A stretch of DNA of 64,000 bases from NCBI GenBank assembly GCA_900107575.1, contig FNQX01000021.1, positions 1 to 64,000 of the forward strand, given 5' to 3'. The notes beneath the pieces were generated by a model. That model had not been told where the DNA came from. It worked only from the letters and a program-made list of their open reading frames with translations, and searched no databases. Of the stretch, positions 35,805-43,862 are shown piece after piece. Within the stretch, counting starts at the first letter, position 1, and the number at the start of each line of letters is the position of its first letter. Origin of the DNA: Lachnospiraceae bacterium NK3A20. Its GTDB lineage: Bacteria > Bacillota > Clostridia > Lachnospirales > Lachnospiraceae. Made by a program: the position numbers and the translations under genes.

Positions 35805-38800
35805 TCACAGCGACGCCGGCGGGCGGTTCCCGTTCCCGGTCAGATACAACTGCGCAATGCGCGTCTCTCCCGCCATCATGTGGAAGCTGATCTCGTGCTC
35901 CCCCGCATCCAGGCGCGTATGATACAGCGGGATCCATTCCCAGACATTCTCCGCGGAATAGTTCCAGATCTGCTGCCCGTCGTACAGTTCCTTCTCCGGC
36001 ACGATGCTGCCGTCGATGCCAAGGGTGAATCGCGCGCTCTTCCTGCCCCAGAAGAGGACGCGCGCCCAGATCGTATAGGCGCCGCCTGTTGTTCGCACCA
36101 CATAATGCAGGGCCGGTGCCGTCGCCGCATCATCCATGACAAGTCCCGGATAACGCAGGTACATTGACAGCCCGCTCTCTCCATGCGACGGCGCATTCGC
36201 CCAGGACCAGAACGCCAGGGTATCCTCGTCGGTGCTGTCCGTCATGTACGCATTCTCCGTCTGCATGAGCGCCGCTGCCGCTTCGATGAGCACCGCCCCG
36301 TTATGCTCTGCGCGCGGCTCCTTCGCCATCGAGAGGATCTCCGGAATCCCCACGGGCGCAGCCGGAACCTTCGGCAGCGCATAGTAGTCGTTCGACTTGT
36401 TCGGGTTGCCGGATGGCCTATCGTTCATGTAAACAACAGGCGCCCCCTCTCCCATTGCGGCTTCTTCCCCGTAGAATTTCCGCGAGAATCCGTCCGCGTC
36501 GAACTCCTCCGGGAGCGTGCCAAGATATGGGTCGTAGAACCGAAGTCCCAGGCTGTTGGGCCGCACCTTCCCCGTATAGATGACAAACCTTGAGAAGGCG
36601 AAATACTGCTGTACCGAGCGGAATCTCAGAGTGTGCGAACCCGCCCGCAGCCCGGGAAGCGGGAGATAGAGTTTATCCACGCCCGCCTTTACGTTGCCCA
36701 GCCACGCCCCGCGGTAGGCATCGTTCGCCTTCACCACGACTCTCTCGTACTCCCCGTCATCGACGGAGACGTCTATGCTGATCTCTCCCACACTGTTCAG
36801 CGTCGGGAAGCGGTGGATCTCCAGCGTGGCATCCCCATCCGTGCAGCTCGTGAAATCGTAGGTCAGGACGGCCCCCGCATCCTTTGCCTCAATGAGCGGC
36901 CCGCGCATTCTGCCAAGATTCAGGATGACATTCCAGCCCGTGCCGTCTCCCAGATTCTTCTCCGCGATGCCAAGGTTGCGGTCAGTCTCCCGCACTTTCG
37001 CGTTCGCCGCGCGCACTGACATAAGCTCCCGCGCGGAATCCGCTTCCACCGTGATCATGCCGTCGTCCTCGAAGTGGGCGAAGAAGGTGTCGAAATCCCC
37101 GTCCTTCGGCATCACGACGTTGCTCGCGAGGATCGCTGCCGCCCTGACATGCAGCTCCTCCCCGGTCTCCTCGGCGGTAATCGTGATCTCGCCTTCCTGA
37201 CGCCGGTTCGTCTGCGGATTCAGCGCGACCTTGTTCCAGTCCAGCTCGGTCGTGATGCGGAGTTCCTTTGTGAGCGTCAGCTGAACAGACTGATACTGCT
37301 CTGCCGTGCTGCGGTCCTCGGCGCGGAAGATCCGAACGCCTTCATTCTCCGCATCCCCTTCCTCCCGGAACAGCTCCGGCATCGTGATCCAGGCGGGCAT
37401 GGAGAGCGTCACTGTGAGCGGCTCCTCCCCCGCGTTGGCGATCTCAATCCACTTGGACGCGGGCTTGACGAAGGTGAGACCTTCCGCCGCGGGATCCGCC
37501 TCATTCGGGAGGGTGACGATGAGCCGGTCAGTCGCGGGATACAGCGGCATGGTGAGCGGCGGATCGGACGGGCAGCGCGGCGGCGCGAAATCGTCCGGGG
37601 TGAGAATCCCGTTCCACTTGCCGCGACTCATCACGTGATTGTAATAGTAGAGAAGACTGCGCCTCACCTTCCGGAACGCCTGCGATCGCCCCACCGCACG
37701 GTCAGCGTCGGCAGCCTTCCCCTGACGGAGTGCGAGCGCGCTGCGGTCCGCCCAGTAGAACATGGCATTCGTGTAGTACGCCGCGTGCACCTTCATGAGG
37801 ATCAGCTGGAAAAAAGCGTCCTTCTCCGCGTCCGGCAAGCTGTCGTAGATCGCGTTGGCCTTCTCGAAGATCACCTCATAGATATGGAGCCGCGCCGCCG
37901 CTTCATCGCCGCACATCGTCTGGGAGAAAACATCAGGCGCCATGTGCTCCAGTTTCCTTGCGTTGGTCACCTGGTCGAACAGGAGCAACAGCTGCGCCAG
38001 ATCCACGCCGTGGCGGCCCGAGAAGTTGTCGTCGATCCAGTCTTCGAGCCAGGCCTCCTCATCCTCCTCCGGCACGTAGGACTTGCCGCAGTCCCAGGCA
38101 AAGTCCGCGTAGAAGGAAAGCTCCATCTCCAGCGGCTTGATGGCGCCGAAATTGATCACCCAGATCCTGCGGATGCCGTTGGCATATGCTTTCTGCAGCT
38201 CATTTCTCGTGTGCGCGAGAGGGATCGTGGTGATGAAGGTGTAGGATGCCTCATCCTCCGGCGCCGCCCAGTAGGAATTGTGATAGTACAGGCCGTTCCC
38301 ACCGCTGCGTTTCTGCTCTTCCTCATTAGGATATCTTCGCACATAGCCGTAGTTGTCGTTGACCCAGATGAGCGTCAGATCTTCCGGCACGACAAGGCCG
38401 TTGTCGTAGAGTTCCAGAACCTCCTTGTACGGGATGAAGGTCTTCAGCGTATCATGCCCCAGCTTCTCATCCAGTATCTTCTCCTGCGTCGCGATCACGG
38501 TCTCCAGCAGGTCAATCTTGGCGTGGAGCAGTTCTTCTCCCGCAAGGCCCTCGAAGGCCCTTGTCTCGAACCCGGAGTCGTGGATGCCACGCATCCCGAG
38601 GGTGTAGCAGCACTCTTTATCCCGGTTCTGCTCTACACTCTCTTCCCAGTACTGCGTCAGAATGTCGCGGTTCCTGCCGGGCACGGAGAAGTCGTACTCC
38701 ACATCCTCGTAGCCCTTCTCTTGGAGCCACGGCTGCCACTCCCTGTGGTTGCTCCGCATCAGCATGTCGCAGTGGGAGGTGCCGATGACGATGCCCATCC

Positions 38801-39494
38801 TATCGGCGAGTGCGCCGCTCTCTTGCAGCATGTTGAATGAGTTAACGTGCATCGCGGGCCAGATGTAGTTCAGCTTCAGCCGCAACGCCAGCTCGAAGAT
38901 CTTCTCGTAGGCCTTGACTCCGAGCGTCTCTTCGCCGAGGTAGAGCTGCGCCCAGCGGTCCAGCTCTTCCTCATCGTTGATGAAAAACCCGCGGTATTCG
39001 ACAAGCGGCCAGTCTGCGCGCACTCTCTTCGTATCCAGGGTGATCTCCGTCTTCCTCTTCACTGGTACGTCCGCGAAAAAATACCAGGGCGAGACTCCCA
39101 GTACGCGGCGGGAGAACTCATAGATGCCGAATACGGTTCCTCTTCTGTCGGTGCCGACAATGTACAGCGTCGCCGTGGCAGGCCGCTCCCCTGCTGCCGC
39201 GATCTCCAGGTTCTCCGGCGCCACGGAGCTGATGAGGTAGGCTTCCTTTTTCGCTTCTCCCTTCTCATCGAAGAGGCGGTTCACATCCTTCTGCAATACT
39301 TCCGGCACGTTCCAGCCGGTGTCCAGTGTGTGGATCTCGACAACGAGCTGTGGATCCAGCCCCTCGTAGGTGTGCACGTCCAGAACTCTTCTGAAATCCT
39401 GCAGCAGTTTGTCTGCGGCGATCTGCACCGCTGTATTCTCTTTCTCGCCCAGATGCATTTCGATCTGCGCGTATCTTGTGACATGGATTAGCAT
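35805..39494 (-). CDS. Glycoside hydrolase family 115 (alpha-glucuronidase)
   Basis: A 1229-residue enzyme of the GH115 family, which removes (methyl)glucuronic acid from xylan or arabinogalactan side chains. The N-terminal part (about 1-170) resembles the beta-hexosaminidase-like domain (LYIVGTDRRGTVFGIYEFSR, SPWYFFADVPV). The central barrel has the family segment VEYRGFFINDEEELDRWA and LKLNYIWPAMHVNSFN. C-terminal beta domains follow (for example YYALPKVPAAPVG). No signal peptide is visible, so it probably acts on imported oligosaccharides. I chose the ATG at 39494, eight bases after AAGGA; a GTG at 39500 is too close. It is the first gene of a three-gene set with GH42 and the serine hydrolase. 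Confidence 0.93.
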   Translation of the reverse strand: MLIHVTRYAQIEMHLGEKENTAVQIAADKLLQDFRRVLDVHTYEGLDPQLVVEIHTLDTGWNVPEVLQKDVNRLFDEKGEAKKEAYLISSVAPENLEIAAAGERPATATLYIVGTDRRGTVFGIYEFSRRVLGVSPWYFFADVPVKRKTEITLDTKRVRADWPLVEYRGFFINDEEELDRWAQLYLGEETLGVKAYEKIFELALRLKLNYIWPAMHVNSFNMLQESGALADRMGIVIGTSHCDMLMRSNHREWQPWLQEKGYEDVEYDFSVPGRNRDILTQYWEESVEQNRDKECCYTLGMRGIHDSGFETRAFEGLAGEELLHAKIDLLETVIATQEKILDEKLGHDTLKTFIPYKEVLELYDNGLVVPEDLTLIWVNDNYGYVRRYPNEEEQKRSGGNGLYYHNSYWAAPEDEASYTFITTIPLAHTRNELQKAYANGIRRIWVINFGAIKPLEMELSFYADFAWDCGKSYVPEEDEEAWLEDWIDDNFSGRHGVDLAQLLLLFDQVTNARKLEHMAPDVFSQTMCGDEAAARLHIYEVIFEKANAIYDSLPDAEKDAFFQLILMKVHAAYYTNAMFYWADRSALALRQGKAADADRAVGRSQAFRKVRRSLLYYYNHVMSRGKWNGILTPDDFAPPRCPSDPPLTMPLYPATDRLIVTLPNEADPAAEGLTFVKPASKWIEIANAGEEPLTVTLSMPAWITMPELFREEGDAENEGVRIFRAEDRSTAEQYQSVQLTLTKELRITTELDWNKVALNPQTNRRQEGEITITAEETGEELHVRAAAILASNVVMPKDGDFDTFFAHFEDDGMITVEADSARELMSVRAANAKVRETDRNLGIAEKNLGDGTGWNVILNLGRMRGPLIEAKDAGAVLTYDFTSCTDGDATLEIHRFPTLNSVGEISIDVSVDDGEYERVVVKANDAYRGAWLGNVKAGVDKLYLPLPGLRAGSHTLRFRSVQQYFAFSRFVIYTGKVRPNSLGLRFYDPYLGTLPEEFDADGFSRKFYGEEAAMGEGAPVVYMNDRPSGNPNKSNDYYALPKVPAAPVGIPEILSMAKEPRAEHNGAVLIEAAAALMQTENAYMTDSTDEDTLAFWSWANAPSHGESGLSMYLRYPGLVMDDAATAPALHYVVRTTGGAYTIWARVLFWGRKSARFTLGIDGSIVPEKELYDGQQIWNYSAENVWEWIPLYHTRLDAGEHEISFHMMAGETRIAQLYLTGNGNRPPASL

Positions 39495-39625
39495 GAGCAC
39501 GGTCCTTTCTTCTTAAATGCCTTATCCATTATAAGGGAAGCGGTGGCGGGCTTCTATGTGTTTTTTATGCAGTTTGGGGCGGTTTCGATGCTTTCATGCG
39601 CCGAGGGGTTGAGCCGAGGACGGAC

Positions 39626-39635
39626 GGGGGGGGGG
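39626..39635. repeat. G10 homopolymer between GH115 and EAL genes
   Basis: Ten consecutive G residues about 130 bases upstream of the GH115 start and 50 bases beyond the EAL terminator. Such tracts are prone to slippage. Confidence 0.6.
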
Positions 39636-39684
39636 AGCGGCGGCTCGAAGATTCCGATCCTGCCTGCGGCACCAGTAACGCAAT

Positions 39685-39726
39685 AAAAGGTGGATTACCT
39701 CGTAGTTTGAGGTCATCCACCTTTTT
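39685..39726 (-). terminator. Bidirectional terminator downstream of EAL gene
   Basis: AAAAGGTGGAT pairs with ATCCACCTTTT, and inside it TACCTC partly pairs with GAGGTC. T-rich tracts flank both sides, so it can end transcripts on either strand; the EAL gene on the minus strand is the obvious client. Confidence 0.85.
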
Positions 39727-39753
39727 CGCGTCTGCCGCATGCAGGTGAGGAAC

Positions 39754-39837
39754 TTCGTCCCGCCACTCCCCCTGCGCTCATCCTCTGTTGCACCATTCGT
39801 CCCGCCGATCCCCCGGTGCTCACCCTCTATTGCATCA
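39754..39837. repeat. 42-bp direct tandem duplication overlapping EAL stop
   Basis: Copy one (39754-39795) and copy two (39796-39837) both begin TTCGTCCCGCC and end TTGCACCA or TTGCATCA. The second contains the stop codon of the EAL gene. Confidence 0.75.
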
Positions 39838-41727
39838 TTTCGAGTATTTCCCGACAAATTCATCCACAGGAATTGGCCTGGAATAATAGAAACCCTGGAA
39901 ATAGTCTATGCCATACAGACTCAACACATCGGCCATTTCTTCATTCTCTACGCCTTCGGCCGTGATGGAATAGCCCATCTGTTGGAAGCTGTGAATCACC
40001 TGCGGGAGCAGTGGCGTCTGGTAACGCAGATGATCCCAGACGATCTCTTTGTCGAGTTTGATATTCCGGAAAGGAAGATTCTTGACTCTGCTGATATTCG
40101 AATATCCGCTACCGTAATCATCCAGAGAGAAGGTAAAGCCCCTTTCCATCATCTGTTGCATGAATACGCTCAGCTTACGGAAATCAATGTCGGCTTCTTC
40201 CGTGATCTCCAGCGTGATCAGAGAAGTTGGCACCTGATATTTCTTCGCGATTTCGCAGAAACGATCGGGCAGTGTCTCATCCATGCACTGAATCGGAGAC
40301 AGATTCACATTGAGCCACGTAAGCCCCAGCGTCTCCTGATGCTGGGAGAGAAAACGACAGGCGCGCTCATAAATCTGAGTTCCGAGGCTGATAATGGCAC
40401 CGTTTTTCTCCGCAACGGGTATGAACTCGCTCGGGTAGATCAGATTCCCATCCTCGTCCCGGATACGTATCAAAGCCTCCGCTCCCACCAGACGCCCTGT
40501 CTGCGCATTGATAATGGGTTGCAGGAACAATTCAGCCATATCACGCCTGACCACATAATTTAGTCTCTTCTTCACCTGTAGCGAACGATCTATAATACTG
40601 AACTCTTCGTCTGTTATTTCTGTCGACAGTTCATCTGTCACATCCTCTCGGCGTTCGAGAATGATTTTCAATGACTGGACAAGGTCCATGCCGTTCTCAT
40701 AGTTGGTATAATTGTGAACCGCGAATTGCGATAACGTCAGGAATACATTGGCCTCCTCATTGACCCACGGTTTGCGGAACCTCTCCGTGAGGGAACTTCT
40801 GATAAAGTCGAAATTCATCGGCTTATCGCTCAGAATCGCGAACCTCTGGTTCGTATAGAAATAATAATGTCCGGGATATCTCTTCTTAATGAACTCACTG
40901 ATCATTCGGACTGCCTGATCCATCTGGTATCTGCCATAAATTTCCAGCATCTCGGAAAAGTTCTGGATGGCGAAACAATACATCCAGTATTCCCTTTGTC
41001 CTACCCATTCTTCAAATGTCTGAACCATCGCCTCTTCAGAGAAACAGTCCGAAATTCCCTCTTTGAAATATCGAGGATGTTCATATGTGACAAATATGAT
41101 GAAAATGGCAAGGGAACCGAATACCGACATCATCAGATGATGTCCGAACAAGATCCGGCTGATCACGCCAAGTTCACACAGCGCGATATAAAACTCCGTG
41201 GTAATACGCAGACGCTTTCTGAGTTTCCTCCGATTTTTTTGCAGACATATGACCGGCAGGAGCATTAGTATCAGCGATTCCGCGTAGACAATATACCCGA
41301 ACCAGCCTCTTTGATATCCATTCGTGTCAACGAGAAAGACCGCTTTCGTCCAATAACTGCTCACCACCAGCGCAGACATGACCACCAGCAGGATCTTTCC
41401 GATCCGTATCATCACCTTCCGACAGGTATCGTCCGCAGTGGCCACGATCACGGAGAAACCGAAGAAAAAGAAGCTTCGCAGCAAAAACAGGAGGAAAAAC
41501 AATGCGTTCGCAAGCCATAACACGGGTGCGGGAAAATATCTGCCGCCATCGTAATTCACCCCTCTGGTTAACAGATCCGCGAGTATGAATAAGATCTGAG
41601 AAATTACCACACCATCAAAATACCTGCTCTGGCGAATCGGAATCTTTCTGGATTCCAGGTTGCTGAACAGGAGAATGATGATGACACTCACATCAAGGAA
41701 TATGTACCACAGAAATTCATAACTCAT
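39835..41727 (-). CDS. Membrane c-di-GMP phosphodiesterase (EAL) with degenerate GGDEF
   Basis: A 630-residue inner-membrane signalling protein. About 220 N-terminal residues form six or seven membrane helices. Residues about 225-370 look like a GGDEF fold without the GGDEF catalytic loop. Residues about 375-630 are an EAL domain with catalytic and metal residues: EAL in VGAEALIRI, Asn in VNLSP, Glu in LEITE, Asp-Asp in DDYGSGYSN, Lys in IKLDKE, EGVE and the QG near the end. It should therefore hydrolyse c-di-GMP, a signal that often governs adhesion and pili. I chose the ATG at 41727, preceded by GGGAGG; the earlier ATG covers that ribosome site. A C10 tract lies in its presumed promoter. 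Confidence 0.9.
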   Translation of the reverse strand: MSYEFLWYIFLDVSVIIILLFSNLESRKIPIRQSRYFDGVVISQILFILADLLTRGVNYDGGRYFPAPVLWLANALFFLLFLLRSFFFFGFSVIVATADDTCRKVMIRIGKILLVVMSALVVSSYWTKAVFLVDTNGYQRGWFGYIVYAESLILMLLPVICLQKNRRKLRKRLRITTEFYIALCELGVISRILFGHHLMMSVFGSLAIFIIFVTYEHPRYFKEGISDCFSEEAMVQTFEEWVGQREYWMYCFAIQNFSEMLEIYGRYQMDQAVRMISEFIKKRYPGHYYFYTNQRFAILSDKPMNFDFIRSSLTERFRKPWVNEEANVFLTLSQFAVHNYTNYENGMDLVQSLKIILERREDVTDELSTEITDEEFSIIDRSLQVKKRLNYVVRRDMAELFLQPIINAQTGRLVGAEALIRIRDEDGNLIYPSEFIPVAEKNGAIISLGTQIYERACRFLSQHQETLGLTWLNVNLSPIQCMDETLPDRFCEIAKKYQVPTSLITLEITEEADIDFRKLSVFMQQMMERGFTFSLDDYGSGYSNISRVKNLPFRNIKLDKEIVWDHLRYQTPLLPQVIHSFQQMGYSITAEGVENEEMADVLSLYGIDYFQGFYYSRPIPVDEFVGKYSK

Positions 41728-41814
41728 CTTCTGACCTCCCCGAATCACTGCCATAGAGAAGCATCAGATTCTGACACATGTATCCATTTGCAGTGCTTGT
41801 CCGCTTATAATGTA

Positions 41815-41824
41815 CCCCCCCCCC
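41815..41824. repeat. C10/G10 homopolymer in EAL promoter region
   Basis: On the minus strand ten G residues lie between AAAATTAC and TACATTATAAG, where TACATT or TATAAG could be the -10 box. Length change would alter promoter spacing. Confidence 0.6.
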
Positions 41825-41940
41825 GTAATTTTCTGTCTTTTTTCTTTTTTGCACATTCTACACCCTCCCGGCCTATTGATCTCGACCAGTTATTTCTCTC
41901 GTTTCGTGTCGATTATTATACCCGGTCAGAGGATGAACTG

Positions 41941-42324
41941 CTACTGAAATATTCCGGCTGCTCGCAATCTATCCCGCAGCCAACTAAGGAGAACCACCGC
42001 GTTATTGTGCTCCTCATCCTTCGCCGCATACAGCAGCAGAACATCCTGCATTTGCAGCTGCTCTGCAACCTTGTTACAAAATGACTCTACTGCCGGGTTC
42101 TCGTCCAGCTCTTTTCGATAGGCTGTCGCAAACTGCTCGAATCTCCCGCTGTCATGTCCGAACCACTGCCGCAGTTCTCTGGAAGGTGCGACCTCTTTCT
42201 CCCAGGCATCCAGCCGCAGTGTCTCCTTGCGTACCCCTCTCGGCCATAACCTGTCCACCAGGACGCGGTACCCTCCTGCATGCTCTGCCAGGTCATAGAC
42301 CCGAACTGTCTTCATCCCGTGCAT
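41941..42324 (-). CDS. DUF488 (YeaO-like) family protein
   Basis: A 127-residue protein of the DUF488/YeaO family (VYDLAEHAGGYRVLVDRLWPRGVRKE, WFGHDSGRFEQFATAYRKEL, VLLLYAAKDEEHNNAVVL). Function is not established; some members may be metal-binding or regulatory. I chose the ATG at 42324 because AGGAGG lies eight bases upstream; the longer frame to 42507 runs through hairpin DNA. It is separated from the barstar gene by hairpin-rich sequence and ends 187 bases short of the EAL gene. Confidence 0.85.
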   Translation of the reverse strand: MHGMKTVRVYDLAEHAGGYRVLVDRLWPRGVRKETLRLDAWEKEVAPSRELRQWFGHDSGRFEQFATAYRKELDENPAVESFCNKVAEQLQMQDVLLLYAAKDEEHNNAVVLLSWLRDRLRAAGIFQ

Positions 42325-42351
42325 GCTAATCTCCTCCTGTATATCTGCCGA

Positions 42352-42507
42352 ATCGGGCACCCCAGGGGTGCCCGATCCGGGTGCCCGTTTGAGGTGTGCC
42401 GATGACATTTCCGACTCCAACGCCTGATATGCATTTTCGGAAATGCTGCTGAAGGTCAGGTTTGGAAATGATGCCCATACATTTGAGATGCCGGATTGGC
42501 ATCTCAA
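42352..42507. repeat. Hairpin-rich segment between DUF488 and barstar genes
   Basis: Three stems are visible: ATCGGGCACCC with GGGTGCCCGAT (42352-42376), CATTTCCGA with TCGGAAATG (42406-42445) and TTGAGATGCC with GGCATCTCAA (42483-42507). GGCATCATTTCCAAAC on the minus strand (about 42454-42470) resembles GGCATCACTTCCAAAC at the end of the 43.7-kb element. It could be a diverged relative or a terminator cluster. Confidence 0.55.
42454..42470 (-). repeat. Copy of GGCATCATTTCCAAAC motif
   Basis: On the minus strand this motif matches the end of candidate RNA copy B with one mismatch. It is a possible trace of a shared ancestral element in the hairpin cluster. Confidence 0.35.
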
Positions 42508-42548
42508 TGCAAAACAGACCAGCCCTCATATCATCAGAACCACCGCTA

Positions 42549-42839
42549 CTACGGATAAAATCTGACCCGCATTCCGCTCTCTGGTTCATCTTCTGCAAAC
42601 TCTGATACAACGTCTCTGCACAGACGCTTCAACGCTGTGTAGTAATCGCCAAGCGCTTCCTGCGCCTCCCTCGTGTTGTAGAAAATCACGTCCCAGTCAC
42701 TGCCATATTCTGTGAGCACGTCGTGCAGCGCGTCCAGGTTTCTTCCATAATAATCCGGCAGCGGGAGGTCTCGCATGAGTGCATCGTGCAGGCCAGCCTT
42801 ATCCCTGACTCCCGCAAGGTCAACGTAGAAAACTCTCAT
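42549..42839 (-). CDS. Barstar-family ribonuclease inhibitor (immunity protein)
   Basis: A 96-residue acidic inhibitor of the barstar family, which binds and blocks barnase-type RNases. The family segment is recognisable in the N-terminal strand and YYGRNLDALHDVLTEY, with acidic residues that contact the RNase active site (Asp and Glu near DALHD and the WDVIF strand). Its ATG overlaps the stop of the RNase gene by four bases (ATGA), so toxin and inhibitor are translationally coupled. It would protect the producer's cytoplasm while the RNase is exported. Confidence 0.93.
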   Translation of the reverse strand: MRVFYVDLAGVRDKAGLHDALMRDLPLPDYYGRNLDALHDVLTEYGSDWDVIFYNTREAQEALGDYYTALKRLCRDVVSEFAEDEPESGMRVRFYP

Positions 42840-43579
42840 GATCTCTTCCCTCCCGAACGTTTCTGCTCCTTCTGGTTCGCACCGCCTTTGTACAGCAGTG
42901 TGAAGCTCTCATAGTGGTCATCCGTATAGTAGATCTTGCCGTCATCGGAGTAGACGATACGTTTCGCGCCGCGCTTCCTGCCCTTGGTATCAATGTCACA
43001 CTCGTGATAATCCGGTCCGTCCGGCAGTACACCTTCATAGTTGCCGTAGTAATCGCCGCCGATGGCCTTGCCGGGCGCGTACGGTTCCAGTGCCCCGCCT
43101 TCCCAGCCAAGCTTCCGTGCCTGTTTCTTCGTTATGAAGTTTTCCGGCAGACGTCCGTAGGTGTAAATATACAGCGCGACCTCATCCTTCGTGAAATATT
43201 CGCCGTCTTCTTCGACCGTTACGCCTTTCTTGGAAACGCTGTTTCCTTTTGACTGCGCAGATGAGGTGCGGTTCTGATTTGATCTGCGGCGGATGGGTGT
43301 GATCGTAGGAGCAACTTCGCTCTTCGAATTCTCAGTATCGACTGCCGCGTCGTTGCTGTCAGTCTTCTCCTGCGAATCAGAATCTTCTTCTGCCGCAGTC
43401 ACAGCGCTGCTCGCTGTGTCGTCCAACGTAGATTCCTGCTCTGCGCTTGTGGCGGCGGCTGTGGCCTCCGTCTGTGCCGTTCCGCTCTCCGGCGCCATCG
43501 CACTCGCACAGCCGGTCAGAAGCTGTGCACTCAGCATCAGCGCCAACATCGGCGCCAGCCATTTCCTGATGATCTTCAT
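42836..43579 (-). CDS. Barnase-like secreted ribonuclease lipoprotein
   Basis: A 247-residue exported RNase. The signal peptide ends in the lipobox LTGC (Cys24); residues about 25-115 are a Ser/Thr/Glu/Asp-rich linker; residues about 120-232 match barnase closely (DEVALYIYTYGRLPENFITK, LGWEGG, PGKAIGGDYYGNYEG, RIVYSDDGKIYYTDDHYESFT). The catalytic residues are E193, R207 and H222, with the same spacing as barnase E73, R87, H102. A basic tail follows. It probably cleaves RNA of competitors or of the environment while tethered to the membrane or shed. Barstar is the coupled downstream gene. Confidence 0.95.
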   Translation of the reverse strand: MKIIRKWLAPMLALMLSAQLLTGCASAMAPESGTAQTEATAAATSAEQESTLDDTASSAVTAAEEDSDSQEKTDSNDAAVDTENSKSEVAPTITPIRRRSNQNRTSSAQSKGNSVSKKGVTVEEDGEYFTKDEVALYIYTYGRLPENFITKKQARKLGWEGGALEPYAPGKAIGGDYYGNYEGVLPDGPDYHECDIDTKGRKRGAKRIVYSDDGKIYYTDDHYESFTLLYKGGANQKEQKRSGGKRS

Positions 43580-43697
43580 ATTCCGCTCACTCCTGTCTGT
43601 TTCAAACTAATCCGTTTTGCACGAATTCATTTTACATCTTCCGCCATTGCAGAGATAGCAGGCCACGTCCCGTCCGAACCATTTACGTCTCCAGGTG

Positions 43698-43856
43698 TAC
43701 CAAACTAATACCCGGCGCCGCGTTCTTGGCGGCCCCAGCAGGCGAAATCGCTGAAGCAATGCACCGCGCAGGTGGTTTCGCATATATCGGGTCCTCGGGG
43801 ACGCTTGCGTCACCGAGGATCGTTCACAAGGGACGCATTGGCATCACTTCCAAACG
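43698..43856 (+). ncRNA. Candidate structured RNA core, copy B
   Basis: No gene lies in the 283-base gap between the RNase and MATE genes. The plus strand aligns with the minus strand of copy A from CCAAACTAATAC to CACTTCCAAAC. Visible stems: GCCGC with GCGGC around a GTTCTTG loop (43717-43733), GCGAAA with TTTCGC (43742-43781), and TCCTCGG-GACGC with GCGTC-CCGAGGA (43792-43819). Pairs that differ from copy A are compensated in the last stem. The final hairpin of copy A is decayed here. It could be RNA, a mobile repeat or, on the minus strand, part of the MATE 3' end. Confidence 0.5.
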
Positions 43857-43862
43857 ATATTC

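Larger units (their letters stand above)
39501..39834. other. Gap between GH115 and EAL genes
   Basis: No gene is supported. It contains a G10 homopolymer (39626-39635), a strong terminator (39685-39726) and a 42-bp tandem duplication (39754-39837). On the GH115 side it presumably carries the promoter of the GH115-GH42-esterase set, not clearly identifiable. Confidence 0.6.

Noticed and set aside
37074-38840. 588-residue plus-strand frame over GH115
   Set aside because: Antisense shadow caused by high GC and codon bias; no ribosome site or domain.
39594-39863. 89-residue frame between GH115 and EAL genes
   Set aside because: It consists of the terminator, the G10 tract and the tandem repeat; no ribosome site.
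42340-42610. Small genes in the hairpin segment before barstar
   Set aside because: The frames are made of inverted repeats and show no family similarity.
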